DNA of 11,226 bases. Source: an uncultured Eubacteriales bacterium (GTDB taxonomy: Bacteria > Bacillota > Clostridia > Oscillospirales > CAG-272). Below the pieces are notes generated by a model. It made no database searches. It was not told where the DNA came from and saw nothing but the letters and a program-made list of their open reading frames with translations. Numbering within the stretch: the stretch's first letter is position 1; the number at the start of each line of letters is the position of its first letter. A program made the translations under genes and the position numbers. Location: NCBI GenBank assembly GCA_900546315.1, contig URCP01000092.1, positions 1 to 11,226 of the forward strand, in the 5' to 3' direction. Below are positions 1-4,790 of this stretch, one piece after another.

Positions 1-102
1 ATAATCCTCGAGGAAGCGTCAGCTTATTTCTCCGGGGTGAGAAATATTGACGATACCGTGAAGTTCATTACTGACAGAGTTAATACGAGGATACATGAAT
101 GA
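1..102 (+). CDS. 3' end of an upstream solute-binding protein gene (partial)
   Basis: The frame is open from base 1 and ends at TGA 100-102, giving 33 residues that start IILEEASAYFSG and end NTRIHE. These residues match the C-terminus of the complete solute-binding lipoprotein encoded just downstream, with only conservative changes, so this is the tail of a paralogue whose body lies outside the window. The pattern of an acidic EEASAYFSG segment followed by a helix ending in R-x-N-T-x-x-x-E is typical of the C-terminus of long clostridial solute-binding lipoproteins. The stop overlaps the next start as ATGA, so the two genes form one operon and are probably translationally coupled. The function of the missing body is inferred only from this tail. 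Confidence 0.8.
   Translation: MILEEASAYFSGVRNIDDTVKFITDRVNTRIHE
1..102 (+). repeat. Gene-tail repeat, copy 1 of 3
   Basis: This 102-nt segment recurs at 2289-2390 (91 of 102 positions equal) and 3595-3696 (98 of 102 equal). All three copies start at ATAATCCTCGAGGA, are read in the same frame and end in the stop codon of a solute-binding protein gene or remnant. The window begins exactly at the first base of this shared unit. Confidence 0.92.
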
Positions 103-2390
103 AAATTATGCGCGTTTTCGGAAGAATACTCATAATGGTCATCGCCGTTGTGGCGCTGGCTCTTGTCTCCTGCGGTCAGAAGCCGAAGGAACAATACGGG
201 TATGTCTACGAAGACGTACAGATTTCACTTAATGACGGGGAAAATATAATAGACTGGGGAGCAGGTACCGCCGCGTCGTCATGGGATCGCGGGATGGTCG
301 TCTTCACCTCGTCCGGGCTCGGTGTTTTCGGGATACGCTCTGTCGACGGGAGCGTTAATATCACTTTTAACGTCGGCGGGCGCGGATACTACGATTTCCA
401 GAATACAGCCGCCGCGCCGGACGGCGGGTATGTCTGTGCCGCCGAAATATTATCATCCGCGGGGAAAGAATACGACCTTATCCGGATTTCGCCGGACGGT
501 GAGCTGAGCGTTATTGACACGAGCGGCTTTGACGCCGGGGACATCATGTCGATAGCTTTCTCCGGCGGCGGGACGCTGTACCTGTACGTTGACGACGGGT
601 ATGAGGGGAAAATCATCGTTTATGACGATAAAATGACGTTATCGAACACGCTCGATATGCCGTCCGATCATGTCCGCGCGAAAAACACGAAAACAGCGTA
701 CCTCAGCCGCGGCGCAGACGACACGGTGCTGCTCTTCTACCGGACGAGAGATTCCGAAAATCAGCTTGCATGGGGCGAAATCCGGCTTGACGACAAGAGC
801 GGCGAGCTCAGTGAGCCGATAACTCTGCCGCAGGGTACGAATACTCCGCTTATCGCTCCCAGACACGATTTTTACAGCAAGTACCTCATGGGTCTGTCGG
901 CAGCCGACATCACCGGCGGCGAGACAAGGAGCGAGCTGCTGTTCGCGTGGAGCGACCTCGGTCTGATCTTCGACTATATCAGAAATATAGTGGTCAGGTC
1001 GGAAGAGCAGATGTTTATACGGCATATCGACACGCTGACTGGCGAGATCGTTTACGGGGTCATAAACCGTGTTCCGGCGTCCTTCTTTGACGGGATGCGC
1101 GACATTGTGATAGCTTATGACACCGACACGTCGAACGCCGACATACGGCAGATGACGCATTACGCCGCGAGATTCAACCGGGACAACACCGACAGCCGGG
1201 TCAGATTCAGGGGCTACACAAGCGCCGGTCTCAGCGCGGCGGCGCTCATCGCGAAGGATATCTCCGAGGGGAACGCTCCGGATATAATTCTTTTCAGTGA
1301 CACAATGCCGTACACGATGTTTTCCGGTTCGGACACTCTGGCGGATCTTTATCGGTTCATCGACGCCGACCCGGAGCTTGGACGGGAGGATTTCATCCCG
1401 GCGGCGGTCGAGCCCTTTTCGGACAACGGGAAGCTTTCCGCGCTGACGCTCAGCTTTTCGCTGCGGACGCTGATAACGCGCGAGGAATCAGGCGCCGTTC
1501 CGGGTCAGTCGGTCGCGCGGTTTATCGATACTGTCGAAAACAACGGCGGTGCGCTGACGGCGCTTTCACCTGACGCCGACATGAAGCTTCAGTTCCTTGG
1601 AAGGCTCGTTCCCGCGGTCATATCTGAATATATCGACAATGACGCGAAGGAGTGCGATTTTTCCGGCTTCGGGGAAATTTTTGAGCTTATCGGGAACGCC
1701 GACATCGCGGATGCGAACGGAACCGATATCCGTGACTACACGAACGGGCGGGTTCTGTTCAACAGCGCCGATATAACGACCATCGGGGAGTTTATTGCCG
1801 TGAAGTATATGGTGTTCGGCGGGAATCCGGTGTTTGCCGGTTATCCGAACGCCGGGACGATGGCGCTCGCGTCGTTTCAGCTCGCGGTGACCGGAAGCGG
1901 CGGAGACCCGGAGGGAGCGTGGAGCTTTATAAAAGCCTGCGTCGGGTATCAGAAAGACAAGATATCGTCGATAAAGAATCAGGTCGATATCGTTTTTCTG
2001 AAGGGATTCCCGTGCACATACGACGCGCTCGATATACTGTTCGACAAGATGTCCGAGTGGTACGTCCTGCTGTACACCAATGAAAAAAAGGACGCGAAGA
2101 CCGGGCAGGAGATCGAAGTTGCGGTATCCTCGTATATCGGGAAAACCTACACCGACGCCGAAGGAAATGTCAATGAGATGGAAAAGAGGGACGACTATTT
2201 CGACGTGACGGAAGAGGACATCGCGGAACTGCGGGAGCTGATCTCCGGGTGCCATGTCTCGACCGGGTGCGACGACGCCGTGTTGTCGATAATCCTCGAG
2301 GAGGCGTCGGCTTATTTCTCGGGGGCGAGAAATATTGAGGATACTGTGAAGTTTATTACGGATAGGGTTAATACGAGGATACACGAATGA
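99..2390 (+). CDS. Extracellular solute-binding lipoprotein with N-terminal propeller-like domain
   Basis: The 763-aa product is predicted to be anchored outside the membrane and to deliver a sugar or oligosaccharide to an ABC importer. Residues 1-24 form a signal peptide (basic MKIMRVFGR, then a hydrophobic run) ending in the lipobox LVSC with the lipid-bearing Cys25. Residues about 40-330 are beta-rich, with short repeats such as SPDGELSVID and GGTLYLYVDDG, and look like a beta-propeller. From about 334 the sequence becomes a family-1 type binding protein, with the typical opening IVIAYDT and the segment ISEGNAPDIILFSD at about 388-401. The protein is nearly twice the length of a usual sugar-binding protein because of the N-terminal part. 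ATG 99 is preferred because GAGG at 87-90 lies 8 nt upstream and the start overlaps the previous stop; ATG 108 is less well placed. No permease genes are in the window and the ligand is unknown. Confidence 0.85.
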   Translation: MKIMRVFGRILIMVIAVVALALVSCGQKPKEQYGYVYEDVQISLNDGENIIDWGAGTAASSWDRGMVVFTSSGLGVFGIRSVDGSVNITFNVGGRGYYDFQNTAAAPDGGYVCAAEILSSAGKEYDLIRISPDGELSVIDTSGFDAGDIMSIAFSGGGTLYLYVDDGYEGKIIVYDDKMTLSNTLDMPSDHVRAKNTKTAYLSRGADDTVLLFYRTRDSENQLAWGEIRLDDKSGELSEPITLPQGTNTPLIAPRHDFYSKYLMGLSAADITGGETRSELLFAWSDLGLIFDYIRNIVVRSEEQMFIRHIDTLTGEIVYGVINRVPASFFDGMRDIVIAYDTDTSNADIRQMTHYAARFNRDNTDSRVRFRGYTSAGLSAAALIAKDISEGNAPDIILFSDTMPYTMFSGSDTLADLYRFIDADPELGREDFIPAAVEPFSDNGKLSALTLSFSLRTLITREESGAVPGQSVARFIDTVENNGGALTALSPDADMKLQFLGRLVPAVISEYIDNDAKECDFSGFGEIFELIGNADIADANGTDIRDYTNGRVLFNSADITTIGEFIAVKYMVFGGNPVFAGYPNAGTMALASFQLAVTGSGGDPEGAWSFIKACVGYQKDKISSIKNQVDIVFLKGFPCTYDALDILFDKMSEWYVLLYTNEKKDAKTGQEIEVAVSSYIGKTYTDAEGNVNEMEKRDDYFDVTEEDIAELRELISGCHVSTGCDDAVLSIILEEASAYFSGARNIEDTVKFITDRVNTRIHE
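2289..2390 (+). repeat. Gene-tail repeat, copy 2 of 3
   Basis: This copy is the last 33 codons and stop of the complete solute-binding lipoprotein gene. It is the most diverged of the three. It keeps the ATGA at its end, but the frame opened by that ATG (2387) closes after six codons. Confidence 0.92.
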
Positions 2391-2410
2391 ATCGCCGCCC
2401 GATATGAAAA

Positions 2411-2450
2411 AACAGGAGACCGCCATATAAAACGGTCTCCTGTTACTTTT
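2411..2450. terminator. Bidirectional intrinsic terminator
   Basis: A perfect 12-bp stem (2411-2422 AACAGGAGACCG with 2433-2444 CGGTCTCCTGTT) encloses a 10-nt loop. On the plus strand it is followed by ACTTTTTA, and on the minus strand by a run of six T that starts inside the stem. It lies between the convergent solute-binding protein and fucosidase genes and can end both transcripts. Confidence 0.88.
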
Positions 2451-3376
2451 TATCTGTCGATTTCCCTGAGCACCCTCATCTGTTCCGGGTCAAGTCTTCC
2501 GGTCGGGGATACCCAGACGTCGATTGTCACGACGCCGCCGTTCGTGTTCGCGCAGGACACGAAATCTCGCATATATTTTCCGTCATGCTTCGAACCCTTC
2601 TGTCCCCACGCGTTCCATTCAATTCCGTCGGGCGCGGCTCCGAGCGGCGCGAGCATGAACGCCTGCGCTCCGCCGTTCTTCTCCCTGTCGATGAACCTCT
2701 CGCGCGGGATGACGTAGAAATCGTTGAACTCGCCGCAGGTGATCTCCTCGCCCGAGAAATGCTTCGCGTAATACGGCTTCACGCCGTTGTTGTAGCCGGC
2801 GACGGCGTCCTGATTGCCCTTCTTGATCGCGCGGTGGTATATCGAGAGCAGCTCGTCGTCATATTTGAAGAAATCATAGCAGCCGTCCATCCACCAGCCC
2901 TTGACCGCGTCGCCGTATCTGACGGCGTATTCCTCGAGCACCGCAGCCCATTTTTCGACGAAATCACGCGTGACGCCTTTTTCGCGCGGCTCGATGAAGC
3001 CGAAGCGGCAACCGACGTCCTCGTTCTTGTACGGTCCGTCTCCGGTGAAATAGAGGTACAGGTCGATATTATACTTCGCGAGCTCGTCCGCAAGCTCAGC
3101 TATGACGTCGCGCGACGCGCAGGCGTCTCCCGGAGCCGTTCCGCCGATCTCGTCAAAGGTCCGGTTCGGCGCGATCATGTACTTGAAGCCCTGCATCAGG
3201 GTGATGAAATAGAAGTGCGCGCCGCTGTCGCGGATGTCCTCCGCGAGCCGCTTCACGTCGATACCCTTCACGCAGTCGTTCCACGACGCCGCGCCGGATA
3301 TCTCAAATTTGTTGCCCCAGAGATAGTGATTGAATATTCCCCAGCGGGAATCGTGTATGCGGTCGGTGATGTGCAT
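2450..3376 (-). CDS. GH29-like alpha-L-fucosidase, short form
   Basis: The 308-aa product resembles the catalytic TIM barrel of family GH29 alpha-L-fucosidases, which release terminal L-fucose with retention of configuration. An N-terminal RWGIFNHYLWG (21-nt-from-start region, residues 11-21) corresponds to the family's F-G-I-F-x-H-W-G type segment. The stretch GWWMDGCYDFF at 160-170 corresponds to the nucleophile motif W-x-D-G, so Asp164 is the probable nucleophile. The protein is much shorter than classic GH29 enzymes (usually above 400 residues); it ends with the barrel and lacks the C-terminal beta-sandwich. There is no signal peptide, so it should act in the cytoplasm on imported sugars. 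The start ATG has AAAGGAGAT (3382-3390) in front and a consensus promoter further up. Stop is TAA at 2452-2450. It may be a diverged relative with another specificity; the acid/base residue cannot be placed with certainty. Confidence 0.72.
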   Translation of the reverse strand: MHITDRIHDSRWGIFNHYLWGNKFEISGAASWNDCVKGIDVKRLAEDIRDSGAHFYFITLMQGFKYMIAPNRTFDEIGGTAPGDACASRDVIAELADELAKYNIDLYLYFTGDGPYKNEDVGCRFGFIEPREKGVTRDFVEKWAAVLEEYAVRYGDAVKGWWMDGCYDFFKYDDELLSIYHRAIKKGNQDAVAGYNNGVKPYYAKHFSGEEITCGEFNDFYVIPRERFIDREKNGGAQAFMLAPLGAAPDGIEWNAWGQKGSKHDGKYMRDFVSCANTNGGVVTIDVWVSPTGRLDPEQMRVLREIDR

Positions 3377-3414
3377 GATATATCTCCTTTTCCTTGTCGG
3401 AATTGTATGAACAG

Positions 3415-3443
3415 ATTATACCACAGATCAGCGCGCCTGTCAA
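3415..3443 (-). promoter_or_regulatory. Consensus sigma-A promoter of the GH29-like gene
   Basis: Read on the minus strand, TTGACA (3443-3438) is followed by a 17-nt spacer and TATAAT (3420-3415), both exact consensus, with an extended -10 TGG directly before TATAAT. Transcription would start near 3408, about 30 nt before the gene. Confidence 0.9.
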
Positions 3444-3468
3444 TTGAAAAAACAATAAAAATATGGAT

Positions 3469-3520
3469 TTTTCGGCATACCTATTGCATTTTTTGTGATT
3501 TGATGGTATACTGTTGTTAT
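3469..3520 (+). promoter_or_regulatory. Promoter of the gene remnant; shared element copy 1
   Basis: TTGCAT (3484-3489), a 17-nt spacer and TATACT (3507-3512) with an extended TGG form a good sigma-A promoter pointing right. The whole block from TTTTCG (3469) to TTAT (3520) recurs at 7668-7719 upstream of the GH95 gene, with about 43 of 52 positions equal and the -10 half from TTTGATGG onward identical. It lies back to back with the fucosidase promoter. Confidence 0.75.
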
Positions 3521-3696
3521 ATCATAAACAGCTCGGATACGAACCTGCATACTTCAGCGAGAGTGACGTGTCGAAGGACGGCGTCCTGCTGTCGATAATC
3601 CTCGAGGAAGCGTCAGCTTATTTCTCCGGGGTGAGAAATATTGACGATACTTTGAAGTTCATTACTGACAGGGTTAATACGAGGATACATGAATAA
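3514..3696 (+). pseudogene. Remnant 3' end of a third solute-binding protein gene
   Basis: Only about 60 codons remain, reading ...LGYEPAYFSESDVSKDGVLLSIILEEASAYFSG... and ending NTRIHE with stop TAA at 3694-3696. Bases 3595-3696 differ from bases 1-102 at only 4 positions, against 11 differences between 1-102 and 2289-2390. The only start available is a TTG at 3514 with no Shine-Dalgarno site, and there is no signal peptide or binding domain, so a functional product is unlikely. A good promoter ends directly in front of it, which suggests that a deletion or recombination joined a foreign promoter to the last codons of a solute-binding gene. A transcribed short peptide cannot be excluded. Confidence 0.78.
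3595..3696 (+). repeat. Gene-tail repeat, copy 3 of 3
   Basis: This copy belongs to the gene remnant and is 98/102 identical to copy 1. The stop has changed from TGA to TAA, which destroys the ATGA overlap start present in copies 1 and 2. Confidence 0.92.
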
Positions 3697-3699
3697 TTG

Positions 3700-3731
3700 A
3701 AAAAGACCGTTCGGGATGGACGGTCTTTTTT
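3700..3731. terminator. Bidirectional intrinsic terminator
   Basis: A perfect 11-bp stem, AAAAAGACCGT (3700-3710) with ACGGTCTTTTT (3720-3730), has a 9-nt loop and is flanked by A and T tracts, so it is a terminator on both strands. It closes the gene remnant on the plus strand and the 158-aa protein gene on the minus strand. Confidence 0.88.
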
Positions 3732-3749
3732 ATGAGAATATACATTTTG

Positions 3750-4226
3750 TCAGTTGTCAGAATCAGAAAATTCTCTTTCGAACTTATCAAGCTGCTCGTA
3801 AAGACTATTCATATCATCAGAATCATACGAATTATCCTCAGACGCGAGCTCGATTATTAGTTTTTGTCGGTTTATTATGTCTTCCTTTATCTTGTAGATC
3901 CGTTCGCCGATTTCATCGGATTTTTCTTGGCATCCGGCTTCAATGGCTCTTCTGCGCAGTTCCCTGTTATTCTCCAGAATGACGCACAGATTACTTATAT
4001 AGGTCTGCTGGCGGCTGATCTTGGTGGCGGTGTCATCCGGCAGTTCGTCTATTTCCTCGCCCCACATTTTTTTTATTGTGTCGAAACACTTCTGAGCCGC
4101 CTCCTGCTCATTGGATGGGTCCAATCCATTCTTTTTTTCAAGGTTCGCAAAAGAGTTTATACCAGCACCGATAATGCCCAGCCCGGCTGTTCCGATGACT
4201 TTGAAAACATTTTTGATGAGACCCAT
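3750..4226 (-). CDS. Hypothetical protein, glycine-rich hydrophobic N-terminus plus coiled coil
   Basis: The 158-aa product is not recognised. Residues about 6-24 (VFKVIGTAGLGIIGAGINS) are hydrophobic and glycine-rich, long enough to enter or lie on a membrane but without a clear signal cleavage site. The rest is strongly charged and predicted helical, with heptad-like stretches around ISRQQTYISNLCVILENN and IGERIYKIKEDIINRQKLI, so a coiled coil is likely. The C-terminus is acidic (SLYEQLDKFEREFSDSDN). The gene is more A+T-rich than its neighbours. Neither ATG 4226 nor TTG 4232 has a Shine-Dalgarno site. TTG 4232 overlaps a TGA (4231-4229) in the frame that continues from the broken zinc-ribbon gene upstream, which points to translational coupling in the ancestral form. 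It belongs to the transcript from the promoter at 4451-4479. A toxin, membrane-effector or phage-derived role is possible but unsupported. Confidence 0.7.
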   Translation of the reverse strand: MGLIKNVFKVIGTAGLGIIGAGINSFANLEKKNGLDPSNEQEAAQKCFDTIKKMWGEEIDELPDDTATKISRQQTYISNLCVILENNRELRRRAIEAGCQEKSDEIGERIYKIKEDIINRQKLIIELASEDNSYDSDDMNSLYEQLDKFEREFSDSDN

Positions 4227-4228
4227 GA

Positions 4229-4402
4229 TCAAAGTACCCGGTTTTTCACCCAGCTGTGCGGCGGCACTCCTCCGATCGGGATTTTATTTCAACGCAGACA
4301 TTTGCCGTGCATAGGTCGACCGATGCTTTCGCTTCTGATGGTCTTCATACCGCATCTGGTGCACATCCATTCAATTTTTCTTGGTTTATTGCTTTCCATC
4401 AT
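4229..4402 (-). pseudogene. Small zinc-ribbon protein gene interrupted by an in-frame TGA
   Basis: From ATG 4402 (or the adjacent ATG 4399), with AAGGAG at 4412-4407 in front, the frame reads 37 codons containing IEWMCTRCGMK and RPMHGKC and stops at TGA 4291-4289. The same frame then stays open for 19 codons, reading NKIPIGGVPPHSWVKNRVL, and ends at TGA 4231-4229. The full 57-codon frame has the order W-x-C-x-x-C-G, G-x-C, P-H-x-W-V seen in small zinc-ribbon proteins of Firmicutes and their phages: Cys14, Cys17 and Cys35 lie before the TGA, and His49-Ser-Trp after it. A single change (for example CGA to TGA) would explain the break. TGA is the normal stop of at least five other genes here, so it should terminate. 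The 37-residue product would miss one probable zinc ligand. The role of the family is not known to me; it is usually next to small regulators. Confidence 0.68.
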
Positions 4403-4421
4403 ATTGCTCCTTAACTTTAAT

Positions 4422-4441
4422 ATATAACCGAATGGTTATAT
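4422..4441. promoter_or_regulatory. Palindromic operator, probable XRE repressor site
   Basis: ATATAACC (4422-4429) and GGTTATAT (4434-4441) are perfect inverted repeats around GAAT. The right arm recurs as AATGGTTATA at 4486-4495, where the left arm is imperfect (about half matching). One site covers the first transcribed bases of the minus-strand promoter, the other lies just before the XRE ribosome-binding site, as expected for a repressor that controls itself and the divergent genes. Confidence 0.65.
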
Positions 4442-4450
4442 TACATATAT

Positions 4451-4479
4451 ATTATAACACATATGTGGTAAAATATCAA
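4451..4479 (-). promoter_or_regulatory. Strong promoter for the zinc-ribbon/coiled-coil genes
   Basis: On the minus strand TTGATA (4479-4474) is followed by exactly 17 nt and TATAAT (4456-4451), with TGT before the -10 as an extended element. The start point would be near 4444, at the edge of the palindromic operator. Confidence 0.85.
4466..4474 (+). promoter_or_regulatory. Possible extended -10 of the XRE gene
   Basis: TGG-TAAAAT (4466-4474) lies about 38 nt before the XRE start and could be an extended -10 box; no good -35 is present at 17 nt. It overlaps the -35 region of the divergent promoter, so the two promoters would compete. An alternative TATAAT at 4492-4497 is too close to the ribosome-binding site. 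Confidence 0.4.
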
Positions 4480-4511
4480 TAGCTAAATGGTTATAATATA
4501 GGGGAATTTTT

Positions 4512-4769
4512 ATGGACAGCTACTACCGCCGGATCCGCGATATGCGTGAAGACAACGACATGACGCAGAAAGAGGTATCCGACTATCTCGGGATGAAGCA
4601 GTCGCAGTATAGCCGCTATGAGCGCGGGCACCGCGACATTCCGACAGATGTGCTGATAAAGCTCGCGTTTCTCTTCGATACATCGACAGATTATCTGCTC
4701 GGCATCACGGATGTGAGAACGCCGTATCAGCGCCTGATAGATTACAATTTGTATAAAATCGAAAATTAA
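4512..4769 (+). CDS. XRE-family helix-turn-helix repressor
   Basis: The 85-aa product is a single Cro/C1-type DNA-binding domain. The helix-turn-helix is at about residues 17-40 (MTQKEVSDYLGMKQSQYSRYERG), followed by the family's usual P-T-D-V-L-I-K-L-A and STDYLLG segments at about 44-64; there is no sensor or oligomerisation domain beyond a short tail. AGGGGA (4500-4505) lies 6 nt before the ATG. The gene faces the zinc-ribbon/coiled-coil genes across an intergenic region with an inverted repeat, the standard arrangement of an autoregulated phage-like or toxin-antitoxin-like switch. It ends 21 nt before the sialidase-like gene, with no terminator between, so both may share a transcript. The target operator is inferred from position only. 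Confidence 0.9.
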   Translation: MDSYYRRIRDMREDNDMTQKEVSDYLGMKQSQYSRYERGHRDIPTDVLIKLAFLFDTSTDYLLGITDVRTPYQRLIDYNLYKIEN

Positions 4770-4790
4770 AATTTACACACGGAGGACACT

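Noticed and set aside
2387..2407. Six-codon frame overlapping the stop of the solute-binding gene (MNRRPI)
   Set aside because: Too short to be a gene; it is read as the vestige of a coupled start, not as a peptide gene.
1..3696. Tail repeats as insertion-sequence ends or a CRISPR-like array
   Set aside because: The copies are direct, coding and in frame at gene ends, with no transposase, inverted ends or regular spacers; no CRISPR, tRNA or rRNA was seen anywhere in the window.
4264..4291. TGA 4291-4289 as a selenocysteine codon with a hairpin behind it
   Set aside because: Only a weak CCGATCGG-type palindrome follows, no convincing insertion hairpin can be drawn, and a simple nonsense change is enough; kept only as a check in the findings.
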